Shown here one piece after another: positions 37,601-46,401 of a DNA stretch of 64,000 bases. Under the pieces are notes generated by a model. The model had not been told where the DNA came from. It made no database searches and saw only the letters and a program-made list of their open reading frames with translations. This DNA comes from JBLIKP01 sp047635375. GTDB lineage: Bacteria > Bacteroidota > Bacteroidia > Sphingobacteriales > Sphingobacteriaceae. The DNA is taken from contig JBLIKP010000002.1 of NCBI GenBank assembly GCA_047635375.1, positions 1 to 64,000 of the forward strand, read 5' to 3'. Every line of letters starts with the position of its first letter. Position 1 is the first letter of the stretch. The translations under genes and the position numbers were made by a program.

Positions 37601-38020
37601 ACAGGAATTGGGGTTGTTGCCTTAGCTGGAATTGTGGTGAATAACGGAATACTTTTGGTTGAATTTACAAACACCTTAAGAGAGCAAGGGGTACCAGTCA
37701 AAAAAGCCTTAATTGAGGCAGGAAGGATTAGGTTAAGCCCTGTGTTATTAACGGCAGTTTCCACAATGTTAGGTCTTTTCCCAATGGCATTTGGATTTAA
37801 CATTAATTTTGAAACGCTATTCACTTCTTTTGACCCACAAATATATTTTGGTGGAGATAACTTAGCATTTTGGGGCCCTCTTAGTTGGACCATTATTTTC
37901 GGATTAAGTTTTAGTACATTCTTAACCCTAATACTGGTTCCGGCGATGTATTTAATTGTCCATAGAATTAAGCTTAAATTCCAACGAAAGCGCCATAAAT
38001 TTTTACTAAACAATAAATAA
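34658..38020 (+). CDS. RND-family efflux pump permease
   Basis: This 1120-residue inner-membrane pump (AcrB/HAE1-like) exports drugs or lipids using the proton gradient. AYPGTSPEDIESLVTRKIEK is in the first periplasmic loop, GIIVDNAIVVVENTYRI marks the fourth helix, and the second half repeats the fold, with VGVVALAGIVVNNGILLVEF-like sequence in the tenth region (GIVVNNGILLVEF). In helix 4 the pair normally Asp-Asp in AcrB is Asp-Asn, so the proton relay is changed at one position. Two extra hydrophobic stretches lie between the halves (about 505-545), which helps explain the length. It closes the operon and is followed by a terminator. Confidence 0.94.
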   Translation: MLEFKPTSWSIDNKTTIFVITVLIAIFGFTAYNKIAKELFPEIVIPTIYVGTAYPGTSPEDIESLVTRKIEKQLKSISGIKKVTSTSIQDYSTIIAEFSTDVKVEYALGQVKDAVDKAKPELPNDLPSDPQIQEINFSEAPVLFINISGEYDLNQLKEFAEEAKDRLEQLGEITRVDLVGALEREVQINVDMYKLQAAKVTLQDIERAIASENVTISGGIVEMNNMDRTVRVMGEFNSLDDLDDIVVSSLPGAPVYIKDIATIIDSQKERESFARLDGKNVITLNVIKRSGENLIETIDGVKEVLAKMDRTIFPADLDIVLTGDQSKQTRNTLKDLFNSIIIGFILVALVLMFFMGITNAIFVGLAVPLSMMLAFIFMPTIGFTFNMVVLFSFLLALGIIVDNAIVVVENTYRIIQEENLPPKEAAKKAAGQVFKPVLAGTLTTLAPFVPLAFWPGMVGKFMFYLPITLIITLIASLIVAFIINPVFAVSFMKKEKLGSGLPPVKYYKMGIIALGILGILFHLGGSHGTGNFLLFLILLVTLNRYVTRKLIRRFQLKFIPKLIDKYRSVLEWVLIKKRPVWLLLSSVVLLFALFIGIGIKQPKVEFFPSSDPNFVYVYLTMPVGTDLNVTNETTKSIEKKVNQVLGENNPIVESVIANVGVGAGDPMSGDRTVTPHKGKVSIAFVEFPDRNGISTIDMLDSIRNAVKGIPGAEIKVDKEQNGPPTGKPINIEIIGEDLDEMVDASRRLQAYLEGLNISGIEELSSDFESGKPEVIVDIDRVRAARVGLSTAQIGTELRTAIFGKEISKFRDKEEEYPIQLRYNADQRNIDDLMNLKITFRDMNMGGIIKQIPLSAVASVRYENNFGGIKRKNLKRIISLSSNVTTGFTPNEVVSKIEASFADFDKPEGISIKMTGEQEDQKETMDFLGFAMLISIGLIFIILVAQFNSLSQTFIILSGIVLSIIGVLAGFLLLDMNLVIVMTGIGVVALAGIVVNNGILLVEFTNTLREQGVPVKKALIEAGRIRLSPVLLTAVSTMLGLFPMAFGFNINFETLFTSFDPQIYFGGDNLAFWGPLSWTIIFGLSFSTFLTLILVPAMYLIVHRIKLKFQRKRHKFLLNNK

Positions 38021-38038
38021 CCAATCAATTATAAACAT

Positions 38039-38073
38039 AAAACCGAAGTCCAATATGGATTTCGGTTTTTTTG
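38039..38073 (+). terminator. Terminator after the RND pump gene
   Basis: AAAACCGAA with GTCC, an AATAT loop and GGAT with TTCGGTTTTTTT form a 13-pair stem with one G-T pair and a T run, 18 bases after the pump stop codon. Confidence 0.85.
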
Positions 38074-38118
38074 TTCAAAACTATTTCACCAAGATTTACG
38101 GATTGAATTTTGGAATAG

Positions 38119-38126
38119 TATATTTG
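38119..38126 (+). promoter_or_regulatory. -7 element of the thiamine operon promoter
   Basis: TATATTTG fits the Bacteroidota TAnnTTTG element exactly and sits 14 bases ahead of the riboswitch start. The expected upstream TTG is weak here (TTTACG at 38095-38100). Confidence 0.5.
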
Positions 38127-38135
38127 AACTAATCG

Positions 38136-38210
38136 AAAAGGGGTGCTTTTTAAATAAAGGCTGAGATTATACCCTAAAACCTGATGCAGGTAATGCTGCC
38201 GTAGGGATTT
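38136..38210 (+). promoter_or_regulatory. TPP riboswitch (THI element)
   Basis: GGGGTGC at 38140-38146, GGCTGAGATTATACCC at 38159-38174, ACCTGATGCAGGTAATGC at 38179-38196 and GTAGGGA at 38201-38207 are the conserved parts of the thiamine-pyrophosphate aptamer in the right order and spacing. It lies 51 bases ahead of thiS. The expression platform has no strong terminator, so control of translation or of an early stop by another route is likely. The element switches the operon off when TPP is plentiful. Confidence 0.95.
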
Positions 38211-38260
38211 ACGTATTTCTCGAAGACCCATTTTCCTAACTAAAAAAAAACTTTTCTGCT

Positions 38261-40356
<2,096 letters not shown>

Positions 40357-40357
40357 T

Positions 40358-40909
40358 ATGATAGTTTTTTCCTCACCAGTATTATTTCCCGGCGAAGCTT
40401 CGATTGTGAATTCACTTTTTGAGGCAGGAATGGAAATATTTCATCTTCGTAAAAAGGATTCTAGTGAGGAAGAACTTTCTGATTTTTTGAATCAAATCAA
40501 TCCTGAAAATTGGTCAAAAATAGTGATTCATGGTCCCCAAAAAGGATTGACGACTAATTTTTCGGAATGTAAATACCACTCCTTAATTTCTAAAAGTGTT
40601 CATTCACCTCAAGAATTAGAAAGAGAGTTTGGAGCGATTGATTACGTTTTTTTAAGCCCAGTTTACGAGAGTATAAGTAAATTAGGGTATAAACGGAATT
40701 GGAAGGTTGAAGACTTGAAAAGGGTTTTGCCCAATTTTAGAAAGTTGAATCCTAAAGCTAAATTAATCGCATTAGGAGGAGTGAATTCTGAAAATGCTTT
40801 TCAAACTCTAGATTTTGGATTTGATGATATAGCTCTTTTGGGTGCGCTGTGGGAAAACCCTTCAATGGCCTTAGATAGTTTTTTGAAAATAAAAAAGATG
40901 TATGTCTAA
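40358..40909 (+). CDS. ThiE/TenI-like protein, divergent
   Basis: This 183-residue protein has the ThiE/TenI beta-barrel outline: FHLRKKDSSEEELSDFL replaces the IQLRLKD block of true ThiE, FLSPVYESISKLGY replaces GPFRFTGSKTN, and LIALGGVNSENAF is the phosphate-binding part. The segment equal to INDN...GVHLGKED of the proper thiE gene (41636) is missing (HGPQKGLTTNFSECKYHSL). So it is probably a TenI-type or accessory paralogue, not the thiamine-phosphate synthase. It lies between thiC and thiD with an 8-base overlap into thiD. Confidence 0.8.
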   Translation: MIVFSSPVLFPGEASIVNSLFEAGMEIFHLRKKDSSEEELSDFLNQINPENWSKIVIHGPQKGLTTNFSECKYHSLISKSVHSPQELEREFGAIDYVFLSPVYESISKLGYKRNWKVEDLKRVLPNFRKLNPKAKLIALGGVNSENAFQTLDFGFDDIALLGALWENPSMALDSFLKIKKMYV

Positions 40910-41630
40910 TAAACCTTATGTGCTTAGTTTAGCGGGTTTTGACCCGTCAGCTGGAGCTGGGGTTTTAGCAGATATAAAAACATTTGAATTGTTAAATTGT
41001 AATGGCCTTGGTGTTATTACTTGCAATACAATTCAAAATGAATCTGAATTTATTGGGCTAATTGCAGTCGATGAAAATTTAATCACAAAACAGCTTGAAA
41101 TACTTTTTGAAAGGTATCTTGTTAAAGTGGTTAAAATTGGAATGGTAGCATCTTTTCAACAACTGAAATTTTTAACTAATTTACTTCGTTCTTTAAATAA
41201 TGATATTAAAATAATTTGGGATCCAATCCTTGAAACCTCCTCGGGATATAAAATCCATGAGGACATCAAAGGAATGGATATACAAGATGTTTTTGAAAAA
41301 TTATATTTGATCACCCCTAATCCTAAGGAGGAGAACATGCTTTGTGTGGCCAAAGCAGTTAAGCCTTTTGGAATAAATGTGTTGCTTAAGTCCGTAAAGC
41401 AATCTAACGAAGGGGTTACAGATAAATTAATAACAAACCAAAGTGAGTTGGATTTTGTCCATACAGCAGGAGGAACTGACAGACATGGTACAGGATGCTT
41501 TTTTTCCTCAGCAATAGCAGCCTTATTAGCAAGCGGACAAAGTTTAGAATTGGCGTGTAAAATGGCCGGAAGAATGATGACTCATTATAGAATTAGTGCC
41601 TGGGATTTCGATCCCAAAACGATTAACTAA
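40902..41630 (+). CDS. thiD: HMP/HMP-phosphate kinase ThiD
   Basis: This 242-residue ribokinase-like enzyme phosphorylates HMP to HMP pyrophosphate. LSLAGFDPSAGAGVLADIKT near the start is the ThiD signature, VVKIGMVAS and ITPNPKEE follow, and TDRHGTGCFFSSAIAALLA (about 197-215) is the anion-hole glycine motif of the family. It is slightly shorter than E. coli ThiD. The overlap with the preceding gene and the 5-base gap to thiE show a tight operon. Confidence 0.93.
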   Translation: MSNKPYVLSLAGFDPSAGAGVLADIKTFELLNCNGLGVITCNTIQNESEFIGLIAVDENLITKQLEILFERYLVKVVKIGMVASFQQLKFLTNLLRSLNNDIKIIWDPILETSSGYKIHEDIKGMDIQDVFEKLYLITPNPKEENMLCVAKAVKPFGINVLLKSVKQSNEGVTDKLITNQSELDFVHTAGGTDRHGTGCFFSSAIAALLASGQSLELACKMAGRMMTHYRISAWDFDPKTIN

Positions 41631-41635
41631 AAACT

Positions 41636-42301
41636 ATGAAAAAGATAATTAACCCATTTCAATTTGTTACTCCGTCCGGTATTGAAAACGATCCTATTAA
41701 ATTAATCAAGGAGGCTATTTCGGCGGGAATCACATGGATTCAACTAAGATTAAAGGATGTTACTTATGAAGAATGGCTGGAAATTGGAAAGGAAGCAAGG
41801 GATCTTACTTTGGCTCATGGAGTAACCCTGATTATTAATGATAATGTAGGAATAGCCAAAGAAATTGGAGCGGATGGTGTTCACTTAGGAAAGGAAGATA
41901 TGCCACCTTCAAAGGCTAGAGTTATTCTTGGTGATTTAGCGATAATTGGCGGAACGGCAAATACATTTGACGATGTGGTTAAATTATATAAAAGCGGAAT
42001 CGATTATATTGGACTTGGTCCCTTTAGGTTTACGGGTTCAAAAACAAACCTAAGCCCAATTTTAGGGTTAGAAGGTTATAAAGACATATTTAAACATATG
42101 GCTCTTCACGAATTGTCCCTTCCGGTGGTTGCCATTGGTGGCGTTATTTCCGAGGATGTTCAATATTTATTGGATACTGGCTGCTATGGCATTGCAGTTA
42201 CCGGTGCAATGGTAAAAGATGGGGCAGTTGGTAAAAACTATCAACAGTTTGCACCATTTTTTCAAAAAAATGTTTCAAATAAAAATTCTAAATCAATTTA
42301 G
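41636..42301 (+). CDS. thiE: Thiamine-phosphate synthase ThiE
   Basis: The 221-residue enzyme joins HMP pyrophosphate and the thiazole phosphate to give thiamine phosphate. It keeps every expected motif: WIQLRLKDVTYEEW (about 36-49), LIINDNVGIAKEIGADGVHL (about 64-83) with KED after it, GLGPFRFTGSKTN (about 126-138) and VVAIGGVISEDVQ. This is the functional ThiE of the operon, in contrast to the divergent paralogue at 40358. It is 3 bases upstream of thiG. Confidence 0.94.
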   Translation: MKKIINPFQFVTPSGIENDPIKLIKEAISAGITWIQLRLKDVTYEEWLEIGKEARDLTLAHGVTLIINDNVGIAKEIGADGVHLGKEDMPPSKARVILGDLAIIGGTANTFDDVVKLYKSGIDYIGLGPFRFTGSKTNLSPILGLEGYKDIFKHMALHELSLPVVAIGGVISEDVQYLLDTGCYGIAVTGAMVKDGAVGKNYQQFAPFFQKNVSNKNSKSI

Positions 42302-42304
42302 AAA

Positions 42305-43078
42305 ATGCAGGATTACCTGAATATAGGGGATAAGATTTTCAAATCGAGGTTGTTTACGGGAACAGGAAAATTTTCTTCTCCCAAACTTATGCAAGAAGCA
42401 TTATTGGCATCTGGCTCTGAGTTAGTAACAATGGCGTTAAAGCGTGTAGATTTGGAAAATAAGGAAGAGAACATGGTTTCTTACCTTGATTACCCTCAAT
42501 TTAATTTATTACCAAATACTAGCGGTGTTCGCACCGCAAAGGAAGCTATTTTTGCGGCTCAATTAGCCCGGGAAGCTTTGGGTACAAATTGGCTAAAGTT
42601 GGAAATCCATCCCGATCCTAAATATTTATTACCTGATCCTATTGAGACTTTGGCTGCCGCTGAAGCCTTAGTTAAGGATGGCTTTATTGTTCTGCCATAT
42701 GTCCACGCTGACCCTGTTTTATGTAAGCGATTGGAAGATGTAGGTGTTGCTGCGGTGATGCCACTTGGCTCTCCAATTGGTTCAAATAGCGGATTACAAA
42801 CAAAAAGCTTTTTAGAGATTATAATCCAGCAAAGTAATGTGCCTGTAATTGTTGACGCGGGAATAGGTGCTCCAAGCCATGCTGCAGAGGCAATGGAAAT
42901 GGGAGCAGATGCAGTTCTTGTTAATACAGCAATTGCAGTGGCCGCCGATCCAGTTGCTATGGGCATTGCCTTTAGAATGGCCGTTGAAGCCGGTAGAATG
43001 GCCTTTAACGCAAAACTTGGAATAAAATCCTCATCGGCGAAAGCCAGTAGCCCTTTAACGGCATTTTTAGAAGATTAA
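42305..43078 (+). CDS. thiG: Thiazole synthase ThiG
   Basis: This 257-residue TIM-barrel enzyme builds the thiazole ring from DXP, dehydroglycine and the sulfur on Thi[21 protein letters not shown] is the family start, [20 protein letters not shown] and [14 protein letters not shown] follow, and [20 protein letters not shown] with [10 protein letters not shown] is the phosphate site. The Lys that forms the Schiff base with DXP lies in WLKLEI. It is paired with thiH (2-base gap), with which it forms a complex in other bacteria. Confidence 0.96.
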   Translation: MQDYLNIGDKIFKSRLFTGTGKFSSPKLMQEALLASGSELVTMALKRVDLENKEENMVSYLDYPQFNLLPNTSGVRTAKEAIFAAQLAREALGTNWLKLEIHPDPKYLLPDPIETLAAAEALVKDGFIVLPYVHADPVLCKRLEDVGVAAVMPLGSPIGSNSGLQTKSFLEIIIQQSNVPVIVDAGIGAPSHAAEAMEMGADAVLVNTAIAVAADPVAMGIAFRMAVEAGRMAFNAKLGIKSSSAKASSPLTAFLED

Positions 43079-43080
43079 TA

Positions 43081-44190
43081 ATGACCTCCTTTTACGATAT
43101 TTTTTCAAATTATAATTGGGATGATTTAAGCGAAAAACTGCAAAAAATCACTCCAAAAGAAGTTGAACGTGCCCTTTTGGCAAATGGGAAAGGCTCGGTT
43201 GATGATTTTATTGCATTAATAAGTCCCGCTGCAGAGCCATACCTTGAAAAAATGGCGCAGTTAAGCCATAATTTAACTCAAAAACGATTTGGCAATACTA
43301 TTCAAATGTATGTACCCATGTACTTGAGTAATGAATGCCAGAATATTTGCACGTATTGCGGATTTAGCCTTGACAATAAAATTCCACGGATTACCCTAAA
43401 TGATGATCAGATTCTAAAAGAGGTAAAAGTGATCAAAGAAATGGGTTATGACCATGTTTTGTTGGTTACCGGAGAGGCAAATAAGACGGTTGGCTTTGAA
43501 TATATTAAGCATGCTATGGAAGTTATTCGCCCACATTTTTCCCACATTTCAATGGAAGTACAACCATTAGATATGGAGGAATACCAAGGTCTTTTATCTG
43601 CAGGATTAAATACGGTTTTGGTTTATCAAGAAACTTATCACGAGGAAACGTATAAAATTCATCACCCAAAGGGTAAAAAATCCAATTTCCAATATAGGCT
43701 GGAGACTCCGGATCGCTTGGGTCAAGCGGGTATTTATAAAATTGGAGTTGGGTCACTTCTTGGGCTAGAAGATTGGAGGGTAGATTCCATTTTTACGGCT
43801 TTACATCTTGATTATTTGGAGAAAAAGTATTGGAAAACAAAGTACAGTGTTTCATTCCCAAGACTTCGGCCTGCAGAAGGGTTTATTGAGCCAAAGGTGG
43901 TTATGACCGATAGGAATTTAGTCCAATTAATATGTGCGTATAGGATTTGGAACGGAGAAGTTGAGTTGAGTCTTTCAACTCGTGAAAGCAAGAAATTTAG
44001 GGATCATATAATTAAGCTTGGAATAACTTCAATTAGTGCCGGTTCACGCACCAATCCTGGAGGTTATGATTCCAACGAATCTTTAGAGCAATTTGAAATT
44101 GACGACGATAGGTCACCTGCTGAAATAGCGGAAATGCTAAAATCAAATGGCTATGAACCCGTTTGGAAGGATTGGGATAAAGTAATGTAA
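43081..44190 (+). CDS. thiH: 2-iminoacetate synthase ThiH
   Basis: The 369-residue radical-SAM enzyme cleaves tyrosine to give dehydroglycine for ThiG. The cluster motif CQNICTYCGF (C-x3-C-x2-C, about 87-96) follows YVPMYLSNE; the biotin/ThiH-type segment SISAGSRTNPGGY is near the C-terminus. Use of ThiH rather than the oxidase ThiO fits an organism that can work with little oxygen but does not prove it. Its stop overlaps the thiF start by 1 base (TAATG). Confidence 0.95.
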   Translation: MTSFYDIFSNYNWDDLSEKLQKITPKEVERALLANGKGSVDDFIALISPAAEPYLEKMAQLSHNLTQKRFGNTIQMYVPMYLSNECQNICTYCGFSLDNKIPRITLNDDQILKEVKVIKEMGYDHVLLVTGEANKTVGFEYIKHAMEVIRPHFSHISMEVQPLDMEEYQGLLSAGLNTVLVYQETYHEETYKIHHPKGKKSNFQYRLETPDRLGQAGIYKIGVGSLLGLEDWRVDSIFTALHLDYLEKKYWKTKYSVSFPRLRPAEGFIEPKVVMTDRNLVQLICAYRIWNGEVELSLSTRESKKFRDHIIKLGITSISAGSRTNPGGYDSNESLEQFEIDDDRSPAEIAEMLKSNGYEPVWKDWDKVM

Positions 44191-45257
44191 TGCTAAGTAA
44201 GGACGATTTACAACGTTATCAACGACATATAAAATTAGATCTAATTGGAGTAAGCGGCCAAGAGAAGCTTTTAGCTGCCAAGGTTCTAGTTATTGGTGCC
44301 GGTGGTTTAGGTTCTCCAGTGCTAAGCTATTTAGCCGCTGCTGGAGTTGGAAATATTACTATTGTTGATGGGGATGTGGTCGATTTATCAAACCTACAGC
44401 GGCAAGTAATATTCTCAGAAGCCGACTTGGGAATTAACAAAGCCATTGCTGCTAAGCAGAAATTGGAAAAGCTAAATCCATCCATTAACATTCAAGCCAT
44501 TGAAAAGTATTTTTCGATTGAGAATGCACTTGAATTAACCTCCAAAGCCGATGTTGTTATTGACGGCTCCGATAATTTTGAAACCCGTTATTTAGTAAAC
44601 GATTCATGCATTATTGCTAATAAACCCTTCGTTTATGGCTCGATATTTATGTTTGATGGACAAGTTTCTGTATTTAATTTTAAGGGCGGGCCCACATACC
44701 GGTGTCTATTTCCATCACCACCCAAACCAGGGCAAATGCCCTCCTGCGCAGAAATAGGGGTAATGGGGGTTTTGCCTGGCATCATAGGTAGTCTGCAAGC
44801 AAGTGAAGCAATAAAAATAATTTGCGGAATCGGGGAGGTTTTAAGCGGAAAAGCATTTCTTTTTAACGCCCTAAACTTAGATTCAAACCTTATTGAAATC
44901 GGCCTTGAGCCAAAGAACCTGGAAATAACTTCATTAGAAAGCCATTCGATTTCATGCAAATTTAACGAAGAAATTAAACAGGTTTCGCCCAAGGAGTTTT
45001 ATTCAATTAACGCTGAAGAATGGCAAGTAATTGATGTAAGGCAACCGGATGAATATTACATGAGAAATATTGGTGGAAAGAATATTCCGCTAAGCGAAAT
45101 TGAAAATCGTTTGGATGAATTTCATGCTGATAAAAATATTCTTATCCATTGTCAAAGCGGACGAAGAAGTGATAAAGCAATTCGAATTCTAAAGGATAAA
45201 ATGCCTGATTTAAAGGTTTTTAACCTCCAAGGTGGGATAGAGGCCATTAAAAAGTAA
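44190..45257 (+). CDS. thiF: ThiF/MoeB-type adenylyltransferase with a C-terminal rhodanese domain
   Basis: The 355-residue protein activates ThiS by adenylating its C-terminal Gly-Gly. Residues 1 to about 245 are the E1-like domain: VIGAGGLGSPVLSYLAAAG (about 32-50), SNLQRQVIF and a cysteine in GQMPSCAEIGVMG. Residues about 265-355 are a rhodanese domain with the persulfide site HCQSGRRSDKA. The fused rhodanese could hand sulfur straight to ThiS, and no separate ThiI gene is needed in this operon. A role in molybdopterin synthesis cannot be excluded by sequence, but the context favours thiamine. Confidence 0.92.
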   Translation: MLSKDDLQRYQRHIKLDLIGVSGQEKLLAAKVLVIGAGGLGSPVLSYLAAAGVGNITIVDGDVVDLSNLQRQVIFSEADLGINKAIAAKQKLEKLNPSINIQAIEKYFSIENALELTSKADVVIDGSDNFETRYLVNDSCIIANKPFVYGSIFMFDGQVSVFNFKGGPTYRCLFPSPPKPGQMPSCAEIGVMGVLPGIIGSLQASEAIKIICGIGEVLSGKAFLFNALNLDSNLIEIGLEPKNLEITSLESHSISCKFNEEIKQVSPKEFYSINAEEWQVIDVRQPDEYYMRNIGGKNIPLSEIENRLDEFHADKNILIHCQSGRRSDKAIRILKDKMPDLKVFNLQGGIEAIKK

Positions 45258-45262
45258 TCAGG

Positions 45263-45397
45263 TTACTTCCTCCGCCTACTGAAAATAAACCCTAAGGCTG
45301 TTCCTAATGCAATTCCATAAAGTGTATTGTCCATAGATGCACCGATAGCGGCACCGATTGTAATTCCCATCACAATAATTAACCGAGGTTTGTTCAT
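45263..45397 (-). CDS. Small glycine-rich membrane protein (44 residues)
   Basis: ATG at 45395-45397 opens a 44-codon frame ending in TAA at 45263-45265. The product starts MNKPRLIIVMGITIGAAIG, continues ASMDNTLYGIALGTALG and ends FISRRRK-like with a basic tail (FIFSRRRK). Spaced glycines and small residues (GxxxG-like) in two short hydrophobic segments suggest a glycine-zipper helix hairpin in the inner membrane. It lies 19 bases downstream of the desaturase gene on the same strand and may share its transcript. Function unknown; it is short, so confidence is moderate. Confidence 0.55.
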   Translation of the reverse strand: MNKPRLIIVMGITIGAAIGASMDNTLYGIALGTALGFIFSRRRK

Positions 45398-45416
45398 CTG
45401 GTAAAAGTAAGAATAT

Positions 45417-46160
45417 TTAATATTCCCTTTTCGCTATGGGACGAAGCTTAATGATTTTTAGAAAGTGAAGCACTTTAATGGTAATGTAGGTTGGGTCAAT
45501 CTCAAACCAACGGTATCCAAAATTAGGGTTAGTTCCTCTTTTATGATGATTGTTGTGGTAGCTTTCGCCCATCATTAGAAAATCGAAAGGAAGGAAGTTT
45601 TTAGAGGTGTCTTTTACCTTAAAGTTGGTGTAACCATACTTGTGGGAAAACCAATTTATTATTGCACCGTGTAGTGGTCCCATTGCAAAATGTAGAGGAA
45701 GTAAAAGGAACATCCACCATTGTGTGGCAAAAGCTATATAAAATGCTATATATGCGGCTATCCATGCTAGCCTGACAAGTTTATGTGAAGCGAATTTCTC
45801 AAATAAATGCCAATCTGGTAAGTCCTTTAAAAATTTTGGGTCAATGGCGGCTTCTCTTTTAAAAATAGAATGGTAAATCCCTTTTGTACGCCACATCATT
45901 GAGAATATGTTGTCGTCGTATTTTGGAGAGTGTGGGTCATTTTCAGTATCCGCGAAAGCGTGGTGCATGCGGTGCATTGCCCCGTAAGCATATCCCGATA
46001 AATAAGAAGATCCTTGGAATATCCAGCTTGAAAAATTGAAAATTTTCTCCCACGTTTTGGACATCGTAAACATACGATGAGCGGCATATCTGTGTAAATA
46101 AAAAGTCTGAAAAAAAAGAGACATGTACCAGTGTGCAAGAAAGAAAATAAGAATAATCAT
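45417..46160 (-). CDS. Acyl-CoA / fatty-acid desaturase
   Basis: This 247-residue inner-membrane di-iron enzyme introduces a double bond into acyl chains. The three histidine boxes are HRYAAHR (about 23-29), HRMHHAFAD (about 63-71) and ESYHNNHH (about 198-205). Four hydrophobic helices surround them. The protein is shorter than many delta-9 desaturases but keeps all boxes. Desaturation adjusts membrane fluidity, often at low temperature. It is divergent from htpG with 241 bases between them; on the minus strand a TACTTTTG element lies at 46217-46224. Confidence 0.9.
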   Translation of the reverse strand: MIILIFFLAHWYMSLFFQTFYLHRYAAHRMFTMSKTWEKIFNFSSWIFQGSSYLSGYAYGAMHRMHHAFADTENDPHSPKYDDNIFSMMWRTKGIYHSIFKREAAIDPKFLKDLPDWHLFEKFASHKLVRLAWIAAYIAFYIAFATQWWMFLLLPLHFAMGPLHGAIINWFSHKYGYTNFKVKDTSKNFLPFDFLMMGESYHNNHHKRGTNPNFGYRWFEIDPTYITIKVLHFLKIIKLRPIAKREY

Positions 46161-46401
46161 TAACGGAAATTTATTAAAAAGTAAAAACGTGTTTTACCTC
46201 TTTTTGTTTGATAATGCAAAAGTACAGACAATAAATTCTTGGTACGATTGTCGAATTACATTTTCACACAATTTTGACAAATTGACGTAACCCAAAAGGG
46301 GAGTGGCACATAAAAACCAGCATTATCTGAAATTATGGCACAAAAAATCCCGTGGCATAGCCTTTGACCGTTACGGGTAGATTAACCAAAAAATAAAAAA
46401 C

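Noticed and set aside
46353..46368. Sigma-54 promoter for htpG
   Set aside because: The -12 element has GA in place of the nearly invariant GC, so only the repeat itself is reported.
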